Shown here in pieces: positions 1 through 5,921 of a DNA stretch of 9,227 nt (the first letter of the stretch is position 1; every line of letters starts with the position of its first letter). The notes under the pieces were generated by a model. It ran no database searches. It was not told the origin of the DNA and saw only the letters and a program-made list of their open reading frames with translations. A program made the position numbers and the translations under genes. Source of the stretch: Candidatus Brevefilum sp. GTDB lineage: Bacteria; Chloroflexota; Anaerolineae; Anaerolineales; Anaerolineaceae. The DNA lies in assembly GCA_007135845.1 (NCBI GenBank), contig SLIC01000066.1, positions 1-9,227 on the forward strand. The letters run 5' to 3'.

Positions 1-338
1 AAGCTTTCAAATTGGCTTTCAAAGGTGCGGGACCGGTCTTGTATGAACCCATCATGCAAGTTGAGGTGATCGTCCCCGAGTCCAACATGGGTGACGTGCT
101 GGGTGATATGAACTCACGCCGAGCACGCGTCCAGGGAATGGACACGCAAAAAGGTCGTTCGATCGTCAAAGCCCATGTGCCCCTGGCGGAAATGTTGCGT
201 TATACCACGATCCTCCGCTCGATGACCGGCGGCCGCGGTTACTTCACAATGGCCTTTGACCACTATGAAATGGTTCCTCAGCACCTGGCTCAGGACATCA
301 TCGAAGCCAAACGCCGCGAAGACGAAGAAGAAGACTAG
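1..338 (+). CDS. fusA: Elongation factor G-type GTPase, C-terminal fragment (5' end outside window)
   Basis: This is the last 111 codons of a translation factor that catalyses GTP-driven ribosome translocation in the cytosol. The frame is already open at base 3, so the TTG at 12 is internal and not a start. The visible part covers the end of domain IV and domain V: an EPIMQVEV stretch, a GD..GD.NSRRARVQGM segment, then VPLAEML, LRSMTGGRG and the FDHYEMVP end motif, all typical of EF-G. The ending, with YTTILRSMTGGRG and a basic-then-acidic tail (RREDEEED), looks closer to the EF-G-like paralogue group (EF-G2) than to canonical FusA, but the G domain is needed to decide. The TAG stop at 336-338 is followed directly in frame by TAA TAA. 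A strong terminator lies 22 bases downstream. The family is certain; the paralogue is not. Confidence 0.93.
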   Translation, partial: AFKLAFKGAGPVLYEPIMQVEVIVPESNMGDVLGDMNSRRARVQGMDTQKGRSIVKAHVPLAEMLRYTTILRSMTGGRGYFTMAFDHYEMVPQHLAQDIIEAKRREDEEED

Positions 339-360
339 TAATAAACTGAAGCTGATACAT

Positions 361-395
361 AAAAAGCTGTCTAAAATATGGTTAGACAGCTTTTT
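361..395. terminator. Bidirectional intrinsic terminator between convergent genes
   Basis: A perfect 14-bp inverted repeat (361-374 pairing with 382-395) encloses a 7-base loop. The core is AGCTGTCTAA/TTAGACAGCT. On the plus strand the stem runs into seven T (391-397), suiting the EF-G gene that ends at 338. On the minus strand it runs into five T, suiting the glycosyl-phosphate transferase gene that ends at 427. Its place between two convergent stop codons, 22 and 31 bases away, supports shared use. Confidence 0.9.
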
Positions 396-426
396 TTCTT
401 AATCTCTAAACCCATTATGATTGGGA

Positions 427-1872
427 TTATAGCCCCTCTGCACGGATCAAGACCCACACGGTTTTAATCATGATGTAAATATCCAACCAGATCGACCAGT
501 TGCTGATATAGTATTCATCCAGTTGAAGCCGTTCTTTGAAGGATGTGGCGTTGCGCCCCATTACCTGCCACCATCCTGTTATACCGGGTTTCACCTTCAA
601 AATCACGTTAGCAGATGCACCCATCGCAGGCAGCTCGCGCGGCAGGTAACTACGCGGCCCGATCAGGTTCATATCCCCTTTAAGCACATTAATAAACTGG
701 GGCATCTCATCCAAACTGAAACGCCTTAAAAACTTCCCCACACGGGTTACCCGGGGATCGTTGGCTAATTTATGATAAACATGATATTCCTGGCGGGCTT
801 TATCATCCTTGTCTAACAGCTCCTGCAGGATTGAGTCTGCATTTTCATACATCGTCCGGAATTTATAGCTGTCAAAAAGCTCACCATCCTGACCCAACCG
901 CTTTTGCGTATAAAGAATAGGTCCTTTTGAATCGATTCTCACCAACAATGCCATGAAAATAAATATCGGCCAGGTGACCAACAACAACAGCAAGGACAGA
1001 AGCATATCGAAAACACGTTTGATGATCGTCTCCTGCTTGTTGAGCAGGTGATAGTTGGTTTCGATGGCCAGGGTACCGTGCACGTCGATTGTTCTGACCC
1101 ACAGCGAACCAAAAGAGGCTGTGTCGATAATGAAGAGGATATTGGGAAACACATCCCGCATCCACTGAAATTCAACGGCGTTGAATTCTGTTATGGGATC
1201 TGTGAATATGACGTGGTGGATCCTGGTTGCAGAAATCATCTCCCGCAAAACCTGCTGACTTTCAATGGGCGCCACACCATTGACCGGTTGTTCTGCTTTG
1301 CCGTCGAGGATGTAATAATAGACCGGGCGAAACCCTAAGCGCCTGGTTTCTTGCAACTTCTCGATAATGGGTTTAACCCGTGCTTCCGAGCCAACTACAA
1401 TCATCGGGATGCCCCACCACGAAAAGTTGCTGAAACGGTTACGTAGGGCAAAACGCCCCAACATCATGAACAAAGCCGAGAGAAACCAGGTTAGGACAAA
1501 AACTACCCGAGAGTAAGCCACGCCCAACTGCTGTAAGAACAGGAAAACGCCTAAAAATACCGTTGCCAGGCTGACGACATAAAGCACCTTCTGCATTTCC
1601 TGCACGGCTGGCAATCCAAACCCGGGGTAAAGCCCATTTAACCAGGCCAGGATCATAATAAAAACGACATAAAAGAACAACCCGTTAAGGATCAAGGACC
1701 AATTAATCACACCACCAATAACAGGCTCTAGGAAATAACGGATTAAGGTCGAAAGAAACACAGCGGTGGTGATGGTCAACATATCAAGGAGAATAAACAC
1801 TAAGTTAACCACCTTTTTTCGGCTTTCAAAAAGGGTCGTATTCATCTTTTGTTTGGCTTGATTTGGCTTCAT
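427..1872 (-). CDS. WbaP-type undecaprenyl-phosphate sugar phosphotransferase
   Basis: This membrane enzyme is predicted to move a sugar 1-phosphate from a nucleotide sugar to undecaprenyl phosphate, the first step of exopolysaccharide or surface-glycan assembly. From ATG 1872 it has 481 residues, the usual length for polyprenyl glycosylphosphotransferases of the WbaP/EPS sugar transferase type. Numbered from an alternative GTG at 1884, about four N-terminal transmembrane helices lie at 25-47, 62-82, 100-120 and 124-143. A GLYPGFG loop typical of WbaP follows the second helix. A cytosolic CoA-binding-like domain (about 158-270) precedes a membrane-embedded hydrophobic segment (292-315). The catalytic domain has KRVFD, YKFRTM, DPRVTRVGKFLRR, the Asp-Glu catalytic dyad in SLDEMPQ (392-393), GPRSYLPRE and KPGITGWWQVMGRN. 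The GTG at 1884 lies inside the GGTGGAG ribosome site, so ATG 1872 is the likely start. The sugar (galactose or glucose) cannot be told from sequence. Confidence 0.92.
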   Translation of the reverse strand: MKPNQAKQKMNTTLFESRKKVVNLVFILLDMLTITTAVFLSTLIRYFLEPVIGGVINWSLILNGLFFYVVFIMILAWLNGLYPGFGLPAVQEMQKVLYVVSLATVFLGVFLFLQQLGVAYSRVVFVLTWFLSALFMMLGRFALRNRFSNFSWWGIPMIVVGSEARVKPIIEKLQETRRLGFRPVYYYILDGKAEQPVNGVAPIESQQVLREMISATRIHHVIFTDPITEFNAVEFQWMRDVFPNILFIIDTASFGSLWVRTIDVHGTLAIETNYHLLNKQETIIKRVFDMLLSLLLLLVTWPIFIFMALLVRIDSKGPILYTQKRLGQDGELFDSYKFRTMYENADSILQELLDKDDKARQEYHVYHKLANDPRVTRVGKFLRRFSLDEMPQFINVLKGDMNLIGPRSYLPRELPAMGASANVILKVKPGITGWWQVMGRNATSFKERLQLDEYYISNWSIWLDIYIMIKTVWVLIRAEGL

Positions 1873-1885
1873 CTCATTCTCCACC
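1873..1885 (-). promoter_or_regulatory. Shine-Dalgarno site that decides the start of the phosphotransferase gene
   Basis: On the minus strand GGTGGAG (1879-1885) stands 6 bases before ATG 1870-1872. It is built from the last Gly-Gly-Glu codons of the upstream glycosyltransferase, whose TGA stop (1874-1876) is one base from the ATG. This indicates translational coupling and argues against the GTG at 1884, which is part of the site itself. Confidence 0.75.
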
Positions 1886-2749
1886 CGGAAGATTCAGGCT
1901 TTGTGCCCGTTTCTTGCGAAGCGTTCTATCAGATTGTTGTGCACAATTTGTGATTCTACCTTGATACTTAATTAACATTTTAAAAGCACTGAGAAGATGG
2001 TGAAAGTTCGCTTTACTTAGAATTTTTTTGCGTCCTTCAGCAATATGGGCATGATAGGCCTTAGCCAGCGGAATGTAACACACCTTCCACCCACCATGCC
2101 ACATTCGGCAGCATAAGTCCTCGTCCTCAAAATACAGAAAGAAACGTTCATCAAACAAGCCTACTTGATCAAGTGCTTTTTTACGCAGAAGCATCACTGC
2201 CCCGGTGATCCAATCCACTTCTGAGACCTGATCAAATGCGTCATTTGTCATCAGATAACGATCTACTGCCGGCAGATTCTTGAAGATGCTATCAAGGTGT
2301 AAGGCACGGAAAATTAACACCCGAAAGGAGGCAAACCGGCGACGTGAGGGCTGGATGGTGCCATCAAAATTGAGCAGTTCAGGTCCAGCAATCCCGATCT
2401 CTTGATCGCTTTCCATAACAGCCAATAGACCCTCAACCATGCCTGGCAGGCAAATCACATCCGGATTGATCAATAAATAAAAATCATACTCAGGATTATC
2501 CTGAATAACCCGGTTAATGTTGTGGGCAAAACCCTGTATCTGGGCATTTTCAATAACTTCTATCATTGGGTAGGAATCATCCAACCAAACCCTGACAGAG
2601 GGATCCGGGACATTGTTGATCACAAATACTTTACTGGATACAGCTGTCTCGGGCGTTGCGTCTTGTTGAGAGGTTTTTAGGGATGCAATCATCTTCTTAA
2701 GCATCTCGCGATGATTGTGGTTGATGGTGATAATGGCAAGCTTTGACAT
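1874..2749 (-). CDS. Family 2 glycosyltransferase, rhamnosyltransferase-like (WbbL type)
   Basis: This is a 291-residue cytosolic GT-A glycosyltransferase that probably adds a sugar from a nucleotide donor to a lipid-linked or surface glycan. It opens with the GT2 beta strand LAIITINHN and has GFAHNINR, a DXD-like metal-binding site in INPDV (residues 94-98), and the acceptor-side block WITGAVMLLRK followed by GLFDERFFLYFEDEDLC (197-213), where the EDED cluster should hold the catalytic base. This matches the rhamnosyltransferase-like branch of GT2. It has no membrane helix and ends in a basic tail (about 275-281). The ATG at 2749 fits the start of the first beta strand, but no strong ribosome site precedes it. 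It is followed directly by the phosphoglycosyl transferase gene, so the two are probably co-transcribed and act on the same glycan. The exact sugar is unknown. Confidence 0.88.
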   Translation of the reverse strand: MSKLAIITINHNHREMLKKMIASLKTSQQDATPETAVSSKVFVINNVPDPSVRVWLDDSYPMIEVIENAQIQGFAHNINRVIQDNPEYDFYLLINPDVICLPGMVEGLLAVMESDQEIGIAGPELLNFDGTIQPSRRRFASFRVLIFRALHLDSIFKNLPAVDRYLMTNDAFDQVSEVDWITGAVMLLRKKALDQVGLFDERFFLYFEDEDLCCRMWHGGWKVCYIPLAKAYHAHIAEGRKKILSKANFHHLLSAFKMLIKYQGRITNCAQQSDRTLRKKRAQSLNLPGGE

Positions 2750-2863
2750 ATCAGGTAATTTTTCCCGGTTTTCTCACAATGTAACGCACCATCTCCACAG
2801 TCTTAGGCTTTTACGCAATAATTAATAAATGATCCAAGGAGATAGCTGTATCAGGTGAGCTCA

Positions 2864-2892
2864 ATTCTACCATAGGGGGATGGGTAACCGAA
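2864..2892 (-). promoter_or_regulatory. Candidate promoter for the glycosyltransferase/phosphotransferase pair
   Basis: On the minus strand an extended -10, TGGTAGAAT (2864-2872), has a poor -35 candidate TTCGGT (2887-2892) at a 17-base spacing. Transcription would start near 2857, giving a leader of about 108 bases. The same nine bases occur in the stronger promoter upstream of the DUF3090 gene, which raises confidence somewhat. The lack of a good -35 keeps it tentative. Confidence 0.4.
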
Positions 2893-2894
2893 GC

Positions 2895-2924
2895 CAGGGC
2901 GGAATAACACTGGACAGCCGCCTG
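2895..2924 (-). terminator. GC-rich hairpin just after the HD-domain gene, possible weak terminator
   Basis: CAGGCGG (2918-2924 on the minus strand) can pair with CCGCCCTG (2895-2902), with one bulged base and a 15-base loop. It begins 17 bases past the stop of the HD gene. No T-run follows, so it is not a classical intrinsic terminator. It may protect the 3' end of the upstream mRNA or be chance. The rest of the 192-base gap (2750-2941) holds the candidate promoter and an AT-rich stretch near 2814-2831 in which nothing else was recognised. Confidence 0.25.
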
Positions 2925-2941
2925 AGAGTAATCTCGCAGGA

Positions 2942-3589
2942 CTAGCGCTCCCCGCGTACTTCAGCCTGTAATTGTTGATAAAAGCCCACCATGTAAGCGT
3001 GACGCGCATCGGCTAACTGCTTTCCGCTTTCTGTGAACAATCGATCTCTGACATTGCGCAGTTTAAACAGGTACTCATGATAAGAAGAATGGGGTTCACC
3101 AGGCTCTTTGACCCCGGTTTGAAGGAATTTCTCAGAGGGCTCGGCATATGCTGGCACACCATCTAGCGCGGCATAGGCGATGGTCCGGGCAACCCCAACC
3201 GCACCTAGAACATCCAGTTTATCCGCATCAAAGAGTACCTTGGCTTCCAGTGTTTCTGGCTTGTCCTCTTTACCCCGAAAACGATGCGAACGGATGCAAT
3301 GTTGAACAGCCAGGATTTTTTCAGGCGGCCAGGATTTCTCACGCAACACCTTACTTGCAAATTCTGCTGATGTTATGTGATGCTCAGCACGCTGATCCCC
3401 TGTCCCCCCCGGGGCACTCCCACAAGAATCATGCAGTAACGCCGCTGCCCGAACGATCGCCAGGTCGGCGCCTTCTGCCTCGGCCAGGCGTTCAGCCAGG
3501 CGGACCACACGCAATACATGGTCAAAATCGTGCACCGGGTCTGCGCTGCTGTACCAGCTCTGCGCTTCTTCGATGGCAATTGACAACAT
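2942..3589 (-). CDS. HD-domain metal-dependent phosphohydrolase (YpgQ/YedJ-like)
   Basis: This 215-residue soluble protein belongs to the single-domain HD superfamily of metal-dependent phosphohydrolases. The metal-site residues are visible in order: H24 in FDHVLRV, the H53-D54 pair in ALLHDS, the His pair at 70-71, H102 in IRSHRF, and D121/D123 in LFDADKLD. The order and length resemble YpgQ/YedJ-type proteins, one of which (Bacillus YpgQ) is reported to release pyrophosphate from nucleoside triphosphates. The substrate here is not known. The segment between HD and HH is Gly/Pro-rich (SAPGGTGDQ) and is encoded over a run of seven G. The start at ATG 3589 lies 27 bases after the small membrane gene, so it probably closes the same operon; its ribosome site is weak. 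The family assignment is firm, the substrate open. Confidence 0.87.
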   Translation of the reverse strand: MLSIAIEEAQSWYSSADPVHDFDHVLRVVRLAERLAEAEGADLAIVRAAALLHDSCGSAPGGTGDQRAEHHITSAEFASKVLREKSWPPEKILAVQHCIRSHRFRGKEDKPETLEAKVLFDADKLDVLGAVGVARTIAYAALDGVPAYAEPSEKFLQTGVKEPGEPHSSYHEYLFKLRNVRDRLFTESGKQLADARHAYMVGFYQQLQAEVRGER

Positions 3590-3616
3590 GCCTGTATTTG
3601 TCAGCCTAACCTCAAT

Positions 3617-3802
3617 TCACCAAAAAATGATATCCAAGAAACCAAGAAAATAACTTGCAACCAACAACACAGAAATCAGGATCAGTGCCACTCGAATGAT
3701 CTTCCAGGCAAATTTGAGCACAAAACGCAGGATTATCAAGCCTGCAAATAAGATGGTCCCGGCTAATGCCAGGTAAATGATTGTCTCAAAGGTAATTGCC
3801 AT
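3617..3802 (-). CDS. Small two-helix membrane protein, unknown function
   Basis: I do not recognise this 61-residue protein. Two hydrophobic segments (about 7-25 and 38-56) flank a short basic stretch with R26, K30, K34 and R37, which by the positive-inside rule should face the cytosol, putting both ends outside. The C-terminus is aromatic and hydrophobic (FLDIIFW). It sits in a 253-base space between hutI and the HD gene, with 40 and 27 bases on either side, in the same direction, which fits co-transcription. Only a weak ribosome site (GGGG about 11 bases before ATG 3802) is seen. Very hydrophobic short frames can arise by chance, but the membrane-hairpin pattern and tight operon fit favour a real gene. 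Confidence 0.6.
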   Translation of the reverse strand: MAITFETIIYLALAGTILFAGLIILRFVLKFAWKIIRVALILISVLLVASYFLGFLDIIFW

Positions 3803-3842
3803 AACAAACAGCCCCGATCTTATTCAAGGTTTTGGGCAAAGG

Positions 3843-5117
3843 TTAGGTAACCGGGTAAATCCTGCCCTGTTTAATAACCTGGGATACAAGATTGGTGCCG
3901 AAACGATACCCAAGGTGCTGATAATTGTTAACATCCAGGATCAGCAGGTCTGCTTGTTTGCCGGCCTCGATGGAACCGATGGTCTCCTCAAGCTCCAGGG
4001 CAGCGGCGGCGTTAATGGTTGCGGCTGCTATCGCTTGCGCCGGGGTCAACTCCATTTTTCGGCAGGCCAATGCCAGCATGAACTGCATTGATTCGCACCA
4101 GGAGGTGCCCGGGTTGATATCGGTCGCTAATGCCAATAGCCCATCCGCCGCCAGGATGGCTTGAGCTGGTGTGTATTCTTCCTCATTCAACCCAAAGGGC
4201 GTACCAGGAAGGGAAACCCCCACCGTATCGGAATTTGACAGGGTCTCAATATCAGCGAGTGAGGTCTTGACGAGGTGGTCTGCAGATGCGGCGCCAAGTT
4301 CTGCGGCCAGGGTTGCGCCGCCTAAATTCTCAAATTCATCTGCGTGGATCTTCAGTCTAAATCCAAGGTCTTGCGCAGTTTCCAGGATCCGTCGTGATTG
4401 GGCCAGGTTGAAAGCGCCCCGTTCACAAAAAACGTCGACAAAGGGCAGGGGATAGTGGGGGACTGCTTCTTTCCACCAGTCAAAGACCCCTGGTATCATT
4501 TCCTCACAGAGCAAATCCACATAGGCATCTGCCTTTCCCTGATATTCCGGGGGGACGGCGTGGGCACCTAGAAAGGTGGGGATGAGCTCCAAAGGGCCTT
4601 CACGACTCAGTGCCAGGATTGCCTTCAATTGGGTGATTTCACTTTCAAGCGTCAGCCCATAGCCTGTTTTGACCTCGGCGGTGGTTGTGCCGTGGGTGAA
4701 AGCATAACGGGCACGCGGGCGGGTTTGCACCAGCAGCTCTTCCAGGGTTGCCTGGCGGGTAGCCCTGACCGTGGACAGGATCCCGCCGCCCAATGCCAGG
4801 ATTTCCATGTAGGATTTTCCCTGCAGGCGCAGGGTGAATTCATCGGCGCGGTCACCTGCCCAAACCAGGTGGGTGTGCGGATCAACAAACCCGGGCATCA
4901 CCACATTGCCATCTGCGTCTAATCGCGGCGCTTCCGGATAGCTGTTGAGCAAGTCATTGCTTTCGCCAACTGCCAGGATGCGATCGCCCCGAATCGCAAC
5001 TGCGCCCTGCTCAATGATGCCAAGGTTGCCCAGTGATTGCCCTCGTTGTGGACCGCCAGCCAGGGTCAATAATTGACCGGCATTATGAAGGATGAGTGTT
5101 GGTGTGTTTTCTGCCAT
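3843..5117 (-). CDS. hutI: Imidazolonepropionase
   Basis: This cytosolic amidohydrolase opens the ring of 4-imidazolone-5-propanoate with water to give N-formimino-L-glutamate, the third step of histidine breakdown. Its 424 residues match the usual family length. An N-terminal beta-sandwich strand set (GAVAIRGDRILAVG) leads into the TIM barrel. The metal ligands are H81 and H83 in DPHTHLVWAGDR, H258 in KIHADEF, and D333 in ATDINPGTSW. E261, H185 (LGAHAVP), R90 and Y153 (KTGYGL) fit the known substrate pocket. LPGTPFGL and the C-terminal YRFGTNLVSQVIKQGRI strand are also typical. No hutH, hutU, hutG or ftcD neighbour is in the window, so the rest of the pathway must be elsewhere if present. 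It begins 8 bases after the SCO1664-like gene with no ribosome site; a perfect extended -10 there suggests a leaderless mRNA. Confidence 0.95.
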   Translation of the reverse strand: MAENTPTLILHNAGQLLTLAGGPQRGQSLGNLGIIEQGAVAIRGDRILAVGESNDLLNSYPEAPRLDADGNVVMPGFVDPHTHLVWAGDRADEFTLRLQGKSYMEILALGGGILSTVRATRQATLEELLVQTRPRARYAFTHGTTTAEVKTGYGLTLESEITQLKAILALSREGPLELIPTFLGAHAVPPEYQGKADAYVDLLCEEMIPGVFDWWKEAVPHYPLPFVDVFCERGAFNLAQSRRILETAQDLGFRLKIHADEFENLGGATLAAELGAASADHLVKTSLADIETLSNSDTVGVSLPGTPFGLNEEEYTPAQAILAADGLLALATDINPGTSWCESMQFMLALACRKMELTPAQAIAAATINAAAALELEETIGSIEAGKQADLLILDVNNYQHLGYRFGTNLVSQVIKQGRIYPVT

Positions 5118-5133
5118 GAAGAAAATTATACCA
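5118..5133 (-). promoter_or_regulatory. Extended -10 promoter for leaderless hutI mRNA
   Basis: On the minus strand TGGTATAAT (5125-5133) is a perfect extended -10. Seven pyrimidines (TTTCTTC, 5118-5124) separate it from the hutI ATG, which places the expected transcription start on or beside the A of ATG. No purine-rich ribosome site exists in the gap. The -10 contains the TAA stop (5126-5128) of the upstream gene. No good -35 is seen at 16 to 18 bases, which extended -10 promoters can tolerate. Confidence 0.6.
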
Positions 5134-5872
5134 AGGGCCAGGGATACGCACGGCGATCCTCAGGCGGAAGGGGAAAAACCCTTTCAGTCAGCAAACACTG
5201 GGCGCGGTTTTGCAACGCAGCAATCTCGGAGTCACTCAGGTGAGGGGCCAATGCTTTCTGAAGTTTTTCGCCGGGGGATGGTTGTGAAGCATTTTCGGTA
5301 AGTATCGGGATGACCTTATTTACATCATCCAGCAATTTGTCAGGAATCGGCTCCCCAGCAAAATCCCAAACCACGGTACGCAGCTTATCTTCGACATGAA
5401 AGCTGAGCCCATGATCAATCAGAAATAATTCGCCCTCAGGATCAAAAAGTATATGACCCGCTTTACGATCGGCATTGTTGATCAACAGGTCAAACAACAT
5501 CACCTTTGGCAATTGTTGTTTTTGTTCCTCTGAAAAATTGAAATAGTGCAGGTTCGGATCATGCTCAATAAACAATTGAATCGAACCCGAACCCATAGGT
5601 CCACCCTTTTTTCTGAAGACTGTCGGCGGCACCAGCTCCCAACCCAAAGCTTCACTGACCAGAAATGCGGCTACTTCACGATGTGCCAGCGTCTTACCTG
5701 GGAAATCCCATAAAGGACGTTCTCCGCGCACAGGCTTGTAAACCGTTTTCAATATCTTGCCATCATGCCGGCAAGAGGACATAAACGTATAGTTGGAGCC
5801 ATAGATAAATTGACCTTCCAGGTGCAAGGTGCCAGATTGCAGCGCTGCAAAGACCTCACCTTTATCCATCAC
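5126..5872 (-). CDS. SCO1664 family protein (TIGR03843), PI3/PI4-kinase-like fold
   Basis: This conserved protein has no established function. At 248 residues it matches the SCO1664 family, which shows distant similarity to the catalytic core of phosphatidylinositol 3-/4-kinases. Visible kinase-like elements are GSNYTF (25-30), a VYKP strand with candidate nucleotide-binding K46, E66 in an HREVAAF helix, the loop NNADRKAGH (132-140) with candidate catalytic D135, and IDHGLSFH with candidate metal-binding D153. Whether it phosphorylates a small molecule, lipid or protein is unknown; the PI-kinase relation is family knowledge and the residue roles are inferred. An AAGGAG ribosome site (5882-5887) stands 9 bases before GTG 5872 and 12 before ATG 5869, so GTG is slightly favoured. 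It lies 49 bases after DUF3090, its usual partner, and its stop overlaps the hutI promoter. Confidence 0.85.
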   Translation of the reverse strand: MMDKGEVFAALQSGTLHLEGQFIYGSNYTFMSSCRHDGKILKTVYKPVRGERPLWDFPGKTLAHREVAAFLVSEALGWELVPPTVFRKKGGPMGSGSIQLFIEHDPNLHYFNFSEEQKQQLPKVMLFDLLINNADRKAGHILFDPEGELFLIDHGLSFHVEDKLRTVVWDFAGEPIPDKLLDDVNKVIPILTENASQPSPGEKLQKALAPHLSDSEIAALQNRAQCLLTERVFPLPPEDRRAYPWPLV

Positions 5873-5897
5873 GAAAGTGTGCTCCTTAACTCAAAGC

Positions 5898-5919
5898 GCG
5901 CTCCGCCGTTCGGAAGCGC
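5898..5919 (-). other. Intercistronic hairpin between DUF3090 and SCO1664 genes
   Basis: In the minus-strand mRNA CGCTTCCG-type and CGGAGCG-type arms (5911-5919 and 5898-5905) form an 8-bp GC-rich stem with one bulged base and a 5-base loop. It follows the DUF3090 stop by two bases and precedes the AAGGAG site of the next gene by about 10. No T-run follows, so it is not an intrinsic terminator. It could stabilise or process the message. Confidence 0.4.
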
Positions 5920-5921
5920 AT

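Noticed and set aside
12..14. TTG as start codon of a short EF-G domain V protein
   Set aside because: The frame and EF-G homology (AFKLAFKGAGPV aligned to the domain IV helix) continue to the window edge, so the gene is cut by the window and not by nature.
2809..2834. AT-rich stretch upstream of the glycosyltransferase as a promoter
   Set aside because: TTGGAT with downstream AT-rich DNA gives no acceptable -10 at 16 to 18 bases; the extended -10 at 2864-2872 is a better candidate.
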